This document shows, in pieces, positions 1 to 8,467 of a DNA stretch of 64,000 nt. The position numbers and the translations under genes are program-made. Within the stretch, counting starts at the first letter, position 1, and each line of letters opens with the position of its first letter. A model generated the notes under the pieces. It had not been told where the DNA came from. It was given only the letters and a program-made list of their open reading frames with translations, and did not search any database. Origin of the DNA: Mycolicibacterium alvei (GTDB lineage Bacteria > Actinomycetota > Actinomycetes > Mycobacteriales > Mycobacteriaceae); NCBI RefSeq assembly GCF_010727325.1, contig NZ_AP022565.1, positions 992,001-1,056,000 of the forward strand, given 5' to 3'.

Positions 1-855
1 GCAGGCTCCCGGCACCTGCGAGTCCCACAGGGCCCGCATCTCTTCGGCCGACTTGAGGAAATAACCGTCACCGTCGAACTTGAACCGGTTCGGATCCGAG
101 AGGGTCTTGCCCGTCTGAATGCACAGCAGCGCCTCGTGATTCTGCGAGGCCTCACGGGTGACGTAATGACAGTCGTTGGTGGCCAGCGGCGGGATGCCGA
201 GCTTCTGCCCGATCTCCAGTAGGCCCTCGCGGACCCGTCGCTCGATGTCCAGGCCGTGGTCCATCAGCTCGAGGAAGAAGTTCTCCGGGCCGAAGATCTC
301 GCGCCATTTGGCGGCTGCCTCCAGCGCCTCCTGGCGGTGACCGAGCCGGAGCCGGGTCTGCACCTCGCCGGACGGGCAACCGGTCGTCGCGATGATGCCT
401 TCGGCATGCTCGGCGATGATCTCGGCGTCCATGCGCGACCACTTACCGAGCTGGCCTTCGAACGACGCCAGGGAGGACAGCTTGAAGAGGTTGCGCAGAC
501 CAGTGGCATTCTCCGCGACCATCGTCATATGGGTGTAGGCACCGCTACCCGAGACGTCGTCACTCTTCTGGCTCGGGTCACCCCACTGGATCCGCTTGGT
601 GTCGAATCGAGACGCGGGAGCGATGTACGCCTCGATACCGATGATCGGTTTGATGCCGGCCTTCGTTGCCGAGTTGTAGAACTCGCTGGCGCCGAACATG
701 TTGCCGTGGTCGGTCATACCTATCGCGGACATGCCCAGCCGCTCGGCCTCCGCCAGCATCGGCGTGATCTTCGCGGCCCCGTCCAGCATCGAGTACTCGG
801 TGTGGTTGTGCAGGTGAACAAAAGATCCCGAGGATCCCGAAGATGAACCGCTCAT
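1..855 (-). CDS. dnaE1: DNA polymerase III alpha subunit DnaE1 (N-terminal part)
   Basis: Replicative DNA polymerase subunit that extends both strands at the fork. Only the first 285 codons lie in the window; the gene runs off the left edge. After a short Ser/Gly-rich start the protein enters a PHP domain: [13 protein letters not shown] near residue 14, then MTDHGNMFG and IEAYIA, which are metal-site motifs of the polymerase-linked PHP exonuclease found in actinobacterial DnaE1. The ATG at 855 gives [12 protein letters not shown], and nothing upstream extends the conserved part. It is followed in the other direction, 77 bp away, by the tetR gene on the same strand. Identification rests on the PHP motifs and on synteny with M. 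tuberculosis Rv1547. Confidence in family is high; DnaE1 rather than DnaE2 is supported by context and the PHP sequence. Confidence 0.95.
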   Translation of the reverse strand, partial: MSGSSSGSSGSFVHLHNHTEYSMLDGAAKITPMLAEAERLGMSAIGMTDHGNMFGASEFYNSATKAGIKPIIGIEAYIAPASRFDTKRIQWGDPSQKSDDVSGSGAYTHMTMVAENATGLRNLFKLSSLASFEGQLGKWSRMDAEIIAEHAEGIIATTGCPSGEVQTRLRLGHRQEALEAAAKWREIFGPENFFLELMDHGLDIERRVREGLLEIGQKLGIPPLATNDCHYVTREASQNHEALLCIQTGKTLSDPNRFKFDGDGYFLKSAEEMRALWDSQVPGAC

Positions 856-932
856 AGGGGTGCCAGTCTATGGCGCCCCACCGACACTTCCCGTACTTCC
901 CGGCGTGTCGCTGGTCGTGTCTCGTCGGCGCG

Positions 933-1577
933 TCAGGAGTCACGCTCGGCGATCGGTAGCAACCCATTTCCGAGTACCAGATGCAATTGCTTGGCTATCT
1001 CTGGCACATCGATGGGCCTGCCCTGCCAACCACTGTAGGCACCCACTCCCCACAGCATCGAGTACAACAGTTCGACCAGCATGGCGTGCTCGGTGTGCGC
1101 AGGCAGTTCGCGCCGGACGATCGCCTCGGCGACCACCTCACCGAGGAAACCCCTGGTGGCTGCGACGCTGGCGGCGGGCAGATCCGGATGGCGGTATGCC
1201 TCCATTCGCGCGTTGACCAAGAACCCGACGACCGCGTGGTCCCGACGCCACGCCGCCACCAGGGCATCGATGTAGGCGTGCAGCCGATCCAACGTTCCAT
1301 CATGCTGTTTCGCCACGCGAATACACGAACTGACGACGTCGTGCGCCTGCGCGAGCAGTGCACGGTAGAGCTCCTCGCGACTGGCGAAGTAGTAGTTCAG
1401 CGTCGGACGGCTCAAACCGCTGCGCTTGGCGATCTCCTGAAATGTCGCTGCCGCAAAGCCGCGTTCATTGATGACTTCGTAGGCCGCCTGCATAATGCGC
1501 TCACGGGTTTGCTCGGCATCGGCGCCAACCGGCCTGCCCGGCCTGCGGGCAGCCCGCGGCCCGCTACGCGACGTCAT
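933..1577 (-). CDS. TetR/AcrR family transcriptional regulator
   Basis: A 214-residue one-component repressor-type regulator. Residues about 24-70 form the TetR DNA-binding domain: RERIMQAAYEVINERGF, then the recognition helix region SGLSRPTLNYYFASREEL. The remainder is a helical ligand domain without a recognisable specificity signature. The ATG at 1577 lies 7 nt after a -10 hexamer, so the message is probably leaderless. A palindrome in the promoter spacer suggests autorepression. The gene sits between dnaE1 and the ECF42 sigma gene on the same strand but has its own promoter, so it need not regulate either neighbour. M. tuberculosis has a TetR gene (Rv1534) near ileS, but orthology cannot be judged from sequence alone. 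Confidence 0.93.
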   Translation of the reverse strand: MTSRSGPRAARRPGRPVGADAEQTRERIMQAAYEVINERGFAAATFQEIAKRSGLSRPTLNYYFASREELYRALLAQAHDVVSSCIRVAKQHDGTLDRLHAYIDALVAAWRRDHAVVGFLVNARMEAYRHPDLPAASVAATRGFLGEVVAEAIVRRELPAHTEHAMLVELLYSMLWGVGAYSGWQGRPIDVPEIAKQLHLVLGNGLLPIAERDS

Positions 1578-1584
1578 TCAGCAA

Positions 1585-1613
1585 ACACTATGGCATTGCC
1601 AAAATCCGGTCAA
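1585..1613 (-). promoter_or_regulatory. tetR promoter with candidate operator in the spacer
   Basis: On the minus strand a -35 TTGACC (1613-1608) is followed by a 17-nt spacer and a -10 TAGTGT (1590-1585). The ATG begins 7 nt later, which fits a leaderless transcript. The spacer contains the perfect palindrome TGGCAATGCCA (1591-1601), placed where a bound dimer would block RNA polymerase. This is the arrangement expected of an autoregulated TetR gene. The hexamers, spacing and palindrome are read directly; operator function is inferred. Confidence 0.7.
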
Positions 1614-1747
1614 AAGGTACGTTCGCAAATCTGCCCTGGTTGGTCACGCCCGCGGTCCGGGATGGCCGGTCGCGATCGGAGACTCATCAGCCGTCCGGAC
1701 AAGTAGGTCCGCACCGCATCGTCGACGGTCAATTCGATGGCACGCCG

Positions 1748-2947
1748 CTATGCCGTGGCCGCCTCGTCGACCAGGCCGGCCTCGGCGAGGAGGTATCCGC
1801 GGGTGACCCACGCCGGTTGAAACGCACCGACCGAACGGTCGGTGATCGTGTCGAGGGTGCGAAGTCCGGCCTCGGCACCGTCTATTTCGCCGTCCAAGGC
1901 GGCCAGGGCCACAGCGGCTCCCAGCGAAGGCCCGACCCGCATCAGCGCCCGATACAACCTGCGCAGCGCGTCCCGGTCGAGTTCGGGGGCGCAGTGCGCC
2001 GATTGAATCGCCGCCTCGTACTGGAACCGGCCCGGACGCGCGAACCCGTGCGCACGGGCAAGCAGGCGTTCCCCCCGTGCATACAGTTCGGCGTCCCACC
2101 GATCCCGGCTCTGATCATCAAGCGCCACGAAGTTACCGTCCGAGTCGAGACGCGCCGGACGCCGCGCCTCACACAGACACATCAGTGCGGCCAGCCCCAG
2201 AACCTCGGGTTCCTCCGGCACCAACTCGACGAGCACCATGGCCAGGTGCAGGGCTTCCGATGCCAACGACTCGATGAGCGTTGTCTGCGGGACGGACAGC
2301 CAGTCGATCGAGTAGGCGCCGTAAACCGCTCCGAGCACCTCGGGTAGCCGCGCAGCGAGATCGGCACGGTCGGGCAGGGTGAACGGGATTCCGGTGTCTC
2401 GAATGCGCTTCTTGGCCCGCACCAGCCGCTGCGCCATGGTGGCCGGGGCGACTGCGAAGGCCGCGGCGATGGCGGCGGCGTCCACCCCCAGCACCGTCTG
2501 CAGCATCAACGGGGTACGGATGTCGGCAGCGATGGCCGGGTGTGCGCACACCAGCATGAGCTCAAGGCGGCGGTCGGGAACCAGCGCCGGCTCGGCCTCC
2601 TCCCACGCGATGTCGTGGTCATCGGCCCACGGCCCGGTCAGCCGGTGGGCGGGCGATTTCCACATGTCCCGCAACCGATTTCGCGCCACGGTCACCAACC
2701 ACGCCTCGGGAGTGCCCGGGACGCCGTCGCGCGGCCAGTGCTGCAGTGCGCGTTCCATCGCGTCGGCCAACGCGTCCTCGGCCGCGGCGATGTCGCGGCT
2801 CTGGGTGGCCAGCAGGGCAAGCAGTCGGCCGTAGGACTGACCGACCACCTGCGCGAGCCGTTCCGAGACCTGTGTATTCAGGGGCTGTACCAGCCCTTCC
2901 CGCGGCCGTAGGTGACGGCGACGGGTCTGATCTCGATCGAACCCCAT
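1748..2947 (-). CDS. ECF sigma factor, ECF42-like (sigma-70 region 2/4 plus C-terminal TPR-like extension)
   Basis: Alternative sigma factor that directs RNA polymerase to a small regulon. Conserved region 2 is visible (AAAEDALADAMERALQHWP, then the GTPEAWLVTVARNRLRD segment), followed by region 4 (VDAAAIAAAFAVAPATMAQRL) and a helical extension of about 200 residues. The extension and the DGPF/YCII gene directly upstream are hallmarks of group ECF42, which has no anti-sigma factor and uses the C-terminal TPR-like domain for control. The start is uncertain. The first ATG is at 2947 (399 aa) but overlaps the partner gene by 70 bp without a clear ribosome binding site. Homology begins only around the CTG at 2881, which overlaps the partner's TGA. 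Family call is strong; target genes are unknown. Confidence 0.88.
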   Translation of the reverse strand: MGFDRDQTRRRHLRPREGLVQPLNTQVSERLAQVVGQSYGRLLALLATQSRDIAAAEDALADAMERALQHWPRDGVPGTPEAWLVTVARNRLRDMWKSPAHRLTGPWADDHDIAWEEAEPALVPDRRLELMLVCAHPAIAADIRTPLMLQTVLGVDAAAIAAAFAVAPATMAQRLVRAKKRIRDTGIPFTLPDRADLAARLPEVLGAVYGAYSIDWLSVPQTTLIESLASEALHLAMVLVELVPEEPEVLGLAALMCLCEARRPARLDSDGNFVALDDQSRDRWDAELYARGERLLARAHGFARPGRFQYEAAIQSAHCAPELDRDALRRLYRALMRVGPSLGAAVALAALDGEIDGAEAGLRTLDTITDRSVGAFQPAWVTRGYLLAEAGLVDEAATA

Positions 2948-3255
2948 GCTGCGGCCGGACACTTCTGCGCCCAACCCAGCGCCGCGTCGAGGTCGGGAAC
3001 CTCGATGACGAATACTCCGCCCAGCCGTTCCCTGGTGTCGGCGAACGGTCCGTCCTGGATCTCCGCAGTGCCGGTGCGTGCGGTGTATGTCGTTGTCGCC
3101 GATGCCGACTGCAGCACCTGCGTGCCGATGAGCACGCCGGCGGCATCCAGGTCAGCGGCATAGCGGGCGAACGCGGCCCGGGCCGGTTCCATGTCCGCCT
3201 CGGTCAGGCCCGCCTCTGGGCCCTCCTGGTGATGCAAGAGTAGGCAGTACTGCAC
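2878..3255 (-). CDS. YCII-related (DGPF domain) protein
   Basis: A 125-residue small alpha/beta protein of the YCII family, the usual cotranscribed partner of ECF42 sigma factors. The signature IQDGPFADTRERLGGVF lies near residues 64-80. Biochemical function of DGPF proteins is not established; they may bind or process the signal that the sigma factor senses. The start is GTG at 3255: an AGGAGG-type ribosome binding site precedes it by about 6 nt, and the longer upstream reading frame has no comparable site and does not look conserved. Its stop TGA overlaps the start region of the sigma gene, so the two are translationally coupled. An upstream rarD gene on the same strand ends 31 bp away. Confidence 0.88.
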   Translation of the reverse strand: MQYCLLLHHQEGPEAGLTEADMEPARAAFARYAADLDAAGVLIGTQVLQSASATTTYTARTGTAEIQDGPFADTRERLGGVFVIEVPDLDAALGWAQKCPAAAWGSIEIRPVAVTYGRGKGWYSP

Positions 3256-3286
3256 GGTGTCCTCCTGGGTTCTGTGGTCAAGCCTG

Positions 3287-4234
3287 TCACCGTGTTGACG
3301 ATTCCGGATCCATCCGATCGACAATGTCGGGTACCCGATCGGCCGGCCCTCTGCGCAACGCGCCGACCGTCATGATCACCAACGCCACCCAGATCAGGGT
3401 GAACCCGACCCACCGGCCGGGCGGCATCGGCTCGTGACCGATGAACACACCCCAGGCCATCTGCAGCCCGGGGTTGAGGTAGAACAGCAGGCCCAGCGTG
3501 ACCATCGGGAGGCGCTGCGCGGCCGCGGCGAACAGCAGCAACGGGACCGCGGTGACCGGACCGGCGAGCAACAACAGCACCGCATGCCAGGTGCCGTGGC
3601 TGAGGAAGTTTCCCCGGCCCAGCACCTCGAGGCTGATCACATAGCCGGCGGCAAGCGGAAGGACGAGCAACGTTTCGATGGCCACGCTCACCCGTGGGTC
3701 AGCCCGCACCACCTTCTTGATCAGGCCGTACACGCCGAAGGACAGCGCGAGCACGACGGCGATGTAGGGCGGTGCACCGAGCTCAACGGTGAGGACCACC
3801 ACCGCGATGAGCGCGAGCACCAACGCGACCGCCTGCCATCGGCCGATCCGCTCGCGGAACACCAGTACGCCCAACAACACGCTCACCAGCGGATTGATGA
3901 AATAGCCGAGCGCCGCATCCACAACATGGCCGGTCGTCACGGCATAGATGTACGTCCCCCAGTTGACGGAGATCAGGACCGCGGCTGCCAGCAGTTGGAG
4001 CCAGGTCTTCAGTGTCAACCGGCGCAGGTCACCGAGCCGCCGGGCCACCGCCAGCACCATCAGCAGGAACAGTGCGCTCCACACGATGCGGTGAGCCAGG
4101 ATCTCGGGCGCCCCCGCCGGGAGCAGCAGCAGAAAGAAGCCGGGACACAACCCCCACCAGATGTAGGCACCTGCACCGTAGAGCACCCCGGAGCGCGTGA
4201 CACCGGTCTGCTGCGCAGGTGTCTGCACACCCAC
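3287..4234 (-). CDS. rarD: RarD/EamA-family membrane transporter
   Basis: A 315-residue polytopic inner-membrane protein of the drug/metabolite transporter superfamily, RarD subgroup. About ten hydrophobic segments are visible in two EamA-like halves, with the typical RarD signature GAYIWWGLCPGFF at the N-terminus and ISVNWGTYIYAV in the first repeat. Substrate is unknown; the E. coli namesake was linked to chloramphenicol sensitivity without proof of transport. The GTG at 4234 lies 2 nt after the stop of the pseudouridine synthase gene, so it is the third gene of the lspA-initiated minus-strand run. The C-terminal tail after the last membrane segment is short and polar. Confidence 0.92.
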   Translation of the reverse strand: MGVQTPAQQTGVTRSGVLYGAGAYIWWGLCPGFFLLLLPAGAPEILAHRIVWSALFLLMVLAVARRLGDLRRLTLKTWLQLLAAAVLISVNWGTYIYAVTTGHVVDAALGYFINPLVSVLLGVLVFRERIGRWQAVALVLALIAVVVLTVELGAPPYIAVVLALSFGVYGLIKKVVRADPRVSVAIETLLVLPLAAGYVISLEVLGRGNFLSHGTWHAVLLLLAGPVTAVPLLLFAAAAQRLPMVTLGLLFYLNPGLQMAWGVFIGHEPMPPGRWVGFTLIWVALVIMTVGALRRGPADRVPDIVDRMDPESSTR

Positions 4235-4236
4235 AG

Positions 4237-5160
4237 TTAGTGGCGGCGCAGAACGTCGAGGGCGGCCTGCAGGTCAGCCGGATAGGGACTGGTGATCTCG
4301 ATGCGGCGGCCGTCAGCCGGATGGGCGAAGGCCAGTGAGCGGGCATGCAACCATTGACGTTCCAGCCCAAGCCTTTTCGCCAATGTGGGGTCGGCTCCGT
4401 AGGTCATGTCGCCGCAACACGGGTGGTGCAGCGCGGCGAAATGCACGCGAATCTGATGGGTGCGGCCGGTCTCCAGTTCGATGTCCAGCAGGCTGGCGGC
4501 CTGGAACGCCTCGACGGTGTCGTAGTGGGTGATGCTGTGCCGTCCGCCGTCGACGACTGCGAACTTCCAGTCGTGACCACGATGTCGTCCGATCGGGGCA
4601 TCGATCGTTCCGCTCGACGGATCCGGGTGTCCCTGCACCAGCGCGTGGTAGCGCTTGTCGACGGTGCGCTGCTTGAACGCCCGCTTGAGCACCGTGTACG
4701 CCCGCTCGGACAGGGCCACCACCATGACGCCGGAGGTGCCGACATCGAGTCGGTGCACGATGCCCTGGCGTTCGTGGATGCCGGAGGTACTGATCCGGAA
4801 GCCCGCGGCGGCCAGCCCGCCGAGCACCGTCGGACCGTGCCAGCCCACCGTGGCGTGCGCGGCCACCCCGGGCGGCTTGTCCACCGCCACGATGTCGTCG
4901 TCGGCATAGAGAATGTCCATGCCCTCGATGTCGACCGGGGTGTTCTCGACCGGGGCGGGCGCGTCCGGCAGCCGAACCTCCAGCCAGGCCCCTGCGACGA
5001 GCTTGTCAGACTTGGCCGCCCGCACGCCGTCGATATCAACACCGCCGTCTTCGGCCATCGCTGCCACCGCGGTGCGCGACAGCCCGAGCAGCCGGGCCAG
5101 GCCGGCGTCGACCCGCATTCCCGCCAGACCCTCGGGCACCGGCATCGACCGGGTCGTCAC
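4237..5160 (-). CDS. RluD-type 23S rRNA pseudouridine synthase (Rv1540-like)
   Basis: Converts specific uridines to pseudouridine in large-subunit rRNA. The 307-residue protein has an N-terminal S4-like RNA-binding segment ([19 protein letters not shown]) and the RluA/RluD catalytic motif [15 protein letters not shown] with its invariant Asp. The [20 protein letters not shown] motif follows. The start is GTG at 5160, which overlaps the lspA stop in the four bases GTGA. The longer reading frame upstream runs inside lspA and is not used. Length matches the M. tuberculosis homologue Rv1540 (about 308 aa). The exact modified position, most likely the RluD helix-69 uridines, is inferred from family. 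Confidence 0.94.
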   Translation of the reverse strand: MTTRSMPVPEGLAGMRVDAGLARLLGLSRTAVAAMAEDGGVDIDGVRAAKSDKLVAGAWLEVRLPDAPAPVENTPVDIEGMDILYADDDIVAVDKPPGVAAHATVGWHGPTVLGGLAAAGFRISTSGIHERQGIVHRLDVGTSGVMVVALSERAYTVLKRAFKQRTVDKRYHALVQGHPDPSSGTIDAPIGRHRGHDWKFAVVDGGRHSITHYDTVEAFQAASLLDIELETGRTHQIRVHFAALHHPCCGDMTYGADPTLAKRLGLERQWLHARSLAFAHPADGRRIEITSPYPADLQAALDVLRRH

Positions 5161-5807
5161 TCTGACGTCTCGGCCTGGCGCCCGACCGCGCTCGACTCGT
5201 CCGATGAGGACGCCGAATCGCCGTCCGCGGGGTCGTTCAGGCGCCGGCGCCCGACGGTATCGAAGTCGAACCCGAACAACGACAGCGCCACCAACAGGAT
5301 GGCGCCGCCCACCACAGCCGGATCGGCCACGTTGAACACCGGCCACCATCCGATCGAGAAGAAGTCCACCACGTGGCCGCGCAACGGCCCGGGCGCACGG
5401 AAGAAGCGGTCGATCAGGTTTCCGGTCGCACCGCCCAGGATCATGCCGAGACCGATCGCCCACCACGGAGACACCAGTCGACGACCCATCCAGACGATCC
5501 CGATCACCACGCCGGTCGCGACGAGCGTCAACACCCAGGTGTACCCGGTCGCCATCGAGAACGCCGCGCCGGAGTTGCGCACCAACGTCCAGGTCACGGT
5601 GTCACCGATGATCGAAACCGGCTGTCCGGGCGTCAGGAGGCGCACCGCCAGCACTTTGGTCACCACGTCGATGATCAGCACGACCGCGGCGACGGCGAGC
5701 AGCAGACGCAGCCGCCGCCGGGGCCGAGCAGCGCTTTCAGGGGATGCTGCGGCATCCCCGGTGGCGTCGGTCACCGGCTTTACCGGGCCTGACGTTTCAT
5801 CAGTCAC
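5157..5807 (-). CDS. lspA: Lipoprotein signal peptidase (signal peptidase II)
   Basis: Aspartyl protease of the inner membrane that cleaves the signal peptide of diacylated prolipoproteins before the lipobox cysteine. The 216-residue protein has a charged, Pro/Ala-rich N-terminal tail, then four membrane helices. Signature segments are [19 protein letters not shown] with the first catalytic Asp, and FNVADPAVV with the second. The C-terminal tail after the last helix is acidic and Ser-rich. The GTG at 5807 follows a GGGGGA stretch. It heads the lspA-pseudouridine synthase-rarD run and is divergent from ansA across 42 bp. M. tuberculosis LspA is Rv1539. Confidence 0.97.
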   Translation of the reverse strand: MTDETSGPVKPVTDATGDAAASPESAARPRRRLRLLLAVAAVVLIIDVVTKVLAVRLLTPGQPVSIIGDTVTWTLVRNSGAAFSMATGYTWVLTLVATGVVIGIVWMGRRLVSPWWAIGLGMILGGATGNLIDRFFRAPGPLRGHVVDFFSIGWWPVFNVADPAVVGGAILLVALSLFGFDFDTVGRRRLNDPADGDSASSSDESSAVGRQAETSE

Positions 5808-5849
5808 TCCCCCATCATCCCAAACAGTCCATGCGGGACAATCTGCACC

Positions 5850-6821
5850 GTGACGGAGCCCGTGAAGCTGCCCGTGCGTACGCCCAGGCGCATCGTCGTG
5901 ATCACCACCGGCGGCACCATCTCGACCCGTACCGACGACGCCGGAATACGGCATCCGACGTGCACCGGGGCCGAGCTGACGTCCGGGTTGGCCGTCGATG
6001 CCGACGTCGACATCGTGGACGTGTCTGCCAAGGACAGCGCACTGTTGACGCCCGCGGACTGGGACGAGATCGGCGAGGCGGTCGGCGCCGCAGCGGCCCG
6101 GGCCGACGGTGTCGTCATCACCCATGGCACCGACACCATGGAGGAAACCGCGCTGTGGCTGGACCTCACCTACGGCGGAGCCGTTCCCGTGGTGCTGACC
6201 GGGTCGCAACGCAGTGCGGACGCGGCGGACGCTGACGGCCCGGGCAACCTGCGCGACGCCATCGCCGTCGCGGCCAGTCCGCAGGCCAGGGATCTCGGGG
6301 TGGCGGTGGCCTTCGCCGGCACGGTGTGGCAGCCGCTGGGCCTGCGAAAACGGCACACCCACGAGTTGAACGCCTTCACCGGAACCGCGCTCGGAACGGT
6401 CGACAGCGCCGGGTGTGACATCACCCGTGCGAAGGTGCGCGCCCATATCGGCGCCCTGACCGCGGCGTCAGCACCCCGGGTCGACATCGTCACCACCTAT
6501 CCGGGAGCGGACACGTCAGCGCTCGATGCCTGCGTCGCCGCCGGAGCACACGCCGTCGTCCTCCAGGCGATGGGTTCGGGCAATGTGGGAACCGTGCTGA
6601 TCGACGGGGTCCGCCGGCACCGCCGCAACGGCATCGTCTTCGCGGTATCCACCCGGGTTCCCGACGGTCCGGTCGCCGCGCAGTACGGGCCGGGTCAGCA
6701 ACTCGTCGATGCCGGCGCCATCGTGGTCCCCGCGCTGCGCCCCGCGCAGGCCAGGGTTCTGCTGATGGCGGCGCTGGCTTCCGGGCGGCCTGTTTCAGAG
6801 GTCATCGACGCCTGGGGTTGA
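5850..6821 (+). CDS. ansA: L-asparaginase
   Basis: Hydrolyses L-asparagine to aspartate and ammonia, a nitrogen-acquisition and acid-resistance function in mycobacteria. The 323-residue protein has both threonine active-site signatures of the bacterial asparaginase family: ITTGGTIS at residues 18-25, and [10 protein letters not shown] near residue 90. No signal peptide is visible, so it is probably cytosolic as predicted for type I enzymes. The GTG start at 5850 shares a 42-bp divergent promoter region with lspA. Its end is 1 bp from the end of the convergent dinX gene. Orthologous in position to Rv1538c. Confidence 0.96.
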   Translation: MTEPVKLPVRTPRRIVVITTGGTISTRTDDAGIRHPTCTGAELTSGLAVDADVDIVDVSAKDSALLTPADWDEIGEAVGAAAARADGVVITHGTDTMEETALWLDLTYGGAVPVVLTGSQRSADAADADGPGNLRDAIAVAASPQARDLGVAVAFAGTVWQPLGLRKRHTHELNAFTGTALGTVDSAGCDITRAKVRAHIGALTAASAPRVDIVTTYPGADTSALDACVAAGAHAVVLQAMGSGNVGTVLIDGVRRHRRNGIVFAVSTRVPDGPVAAQYGPGQQLVDAGAIVVPALRPAQARVLLMAALASGRPVSEVIDAWG

Positions 6822-6822
6822 C

Positions 6823-8205
6823 CTACGGTGTGCTCTGGTAGTCCGCCAGTCCGCTGAGATAGTCGCCCCAGTCCAGACTGGCGATCGGATCAGCCCGGAC
6901 GAATCCGGGTGTGTCGTCAGGAAACGTGCGGGCTGGGCCGGGACCGCTGGCGCGAGTTTCGAAACGCACGGTCATCACCCCGTGCCCGGCGCCTTGGACC
7001 CAGCCATGACCGTGCTCGGGGTGCGCCACGTCGTCGCCGATGCGCCACCCGGTCCGGGTGACCTGGGCCGCCTCGGTGGTCGGGTGGTGAGAGTCGGAGA
7101 TGTCATCGAGTTGCTCCAGGTCCGGGAACAACGATTCCTGTCTGTTATCGGAGAGTCCCGAAAACCCAACGCCGACAAGTCGAATGGATCCGATCTCGAC
7201 CGGGTCGAGCAGCAGGCGGCGTGCGGTACCGATCAGGGTGGCGGCCTCGGTCGTGGCGTAGGCCAGGGTGGCCGAGCGGGTCAGCGTGCTCATGTCGGAC
7301 TTCTTCAGCTTGACCGTCACGGTGCGGGCGCCGCGACCGTCCTTCTCCAGGCGTCGGTGCGCGTGCTCGCCGATCGGGCCGATCGCATCCTGCAGTTGGC
7401 GCAGCGTGGTGAGGTCCTCGGGAAACGTTGATTCGGCACTGATCTGCTTGGCCTCGGCACGCTCGGCCACCGGGCGGTCGTCGATTCCGCGGGCCAGCCG
7501 GTGCAGTGCGGGGCCGACGGTGGCGCCCAGCACGCTGGCGGCCTCGGTATCCGAGAGCGCCGCCAGGGCACCGACCGTCTCTATGCCCAGCCGGTGCAAC
7601 TTCTCCTCGGCTACCGGTCCGATCCCCCACAACTTGCGCACCGGTAGGCCGTCGAGCAGCCGCGCCTCCTCGTCGCGACGGACGATGCGGATTCCGTCGG
7701 GTTTGGCCAGCCCGGACGCGATCTTGGCGATCTGCTTTCCGGACCCGGCACCCACGGAGGCCACCAGCCCGGTCTGCTCACGCACCTTGGCCCGCAACTG
7801 CTGGCAGAACTCCTCGACATCGGCCGCGGTGGCGCCGGCCAGTTCGACCGGTTCGCCGAAGGCCTCGTCGAAAGACAGCTGCTCGAGCACCGGGACGACG
7901 CTGCGCACGGTATCCAGTGCCCGACGGCTGGCCAGGCCGTAGACCGCACCGCGAGGCGGCAGCACCACCGCGGGTGCACCGACGAGCCGGCGGGCCTGGT
8001 GCATCGGCATCGCCGAGCGTGCGCCGTAGCGACGCGCCTCGTAGCTGGCACCCGCCACCACACCGCGCCCGCCCAGGCCACCGACGAGCACGGGCCTGCC
8101 GCGCAGGGTAGGCCGCGTCAGTTGTTCGACGGATGCGAAGAACGCATCCATGTCGAGGTGCAGAACCCAGCGTCCGCCCGGGCCCGTGACCTCGGCGCCG
8201 TTCAT
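6823..8205 (-). CDS. dinX: DNA polymerase IV (Y family), DinX/DinB1
   Basis: Translesion DNA polymerase of 460 residues. The palm carries [14 protein letters not shown] near residue 16 and [10 protein letters not shown] near 110, which supply the catalytic carboxylates. Helix-hairpin-helix ([17 protein letters not shown]) and little-finger regions follow. A sliding-clamp binding motif QESLFPDL sits in the C-terminal third. It then continues with about 75 more residues that include a [18 protein letters not shown] segment, an extension seen in actinobacterial DinX-type enzymes. ATG at 8205 is preceded by GGAG. Divergent from the S4 gene across 33 bp. No SOS box was recognised, consistent with the mycobacterial DinB group. 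Confidence 0.95.
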   Translation of the reverse strand: MNGAEVTGPGGRWVLHLDMDAFFASVEQLTRPTLRGRPVLVGGLGGRGVVAGASYEARRYGARSAMPMHQARRLVGAPAVVLPPRGAVYGLASRRALDTVRSVVPVLEQLSFDEAFGEPVELAGATAADVEEFCQQLRAKVREQTGLVASVGAGSGKQIAKIASGLAKPDGIRIVRRDEEARLLDGLPVRKLWGIGPVAEEKLHRLGIETVGALAALSDTEAASVLGATVGPALHRLARGIDDRPVAERAEAKQISAESTFPEDLTTLRQLQDAIGPIGEHAHRRLEKDGRGARTVTVKLKKSDMSTLTRSATLAYATTEAATLIGTARRLLLDPVEIGSIRLVGVGFSGLSDNRQESLFPDLEQLDDISDSHHPTTEAAQVTRTGWRIGDDVAHPEHGHGWVQGAGHGVMTVRFETRASGPGPARTFPDDTPGFVRADPIASLDWGDYLSGLADYQSTP

Positions 8206-8238
8206 AGCTCCTGATGCTATGGCGCTAGCCTGACCTGC

Positions 8239-8457
8239 ATGACGCCGGATGACGTAGCGATCAGGGACGAGTCGATTCGCCTGGGACAGTTCCTCAAGCT
8301 GGCATCGCTGATCGACAGCGGCGCCGACGCCAAGTCCGTCATCGCCGATGGCCTGGTCAGCGTCAACGGCGAGGTCGAGTTGCGGCGTGGCCGCCGGCTA
8401 CGCCCGGGCGACACCGTCACCTTCGGTGACCACACGGCACGGGTTGCCGACGCCTGA
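8239..8457 (+). CDS. Small RNA-binding S4 domain protein (YbcJ-like)
   Basis: A 72-residue protein that is almost entirely one S4 domain: [20 protein letters not shown], then a basic [19 protein letters not shown] loop and a GDTVTF strand. Such stand-alone S4 proteins bind structured RNA, and some act in ribosome quality control or assembly. The exact role here is not known. ATG at 8239 is the first start in frame and has only a weak ribosome binding site. The gene ends 10 bp before the end of convergent ileS. Confidence 0.88.
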   Translation: MTPDDVAIRDESIRLGQFLKLASLIDSGADAKSVIADGLVSVNGEVELRRGRRLRPGDTVTFGDHTARVADA

Positions 8458-8467
8458 TCGGGCCGCC

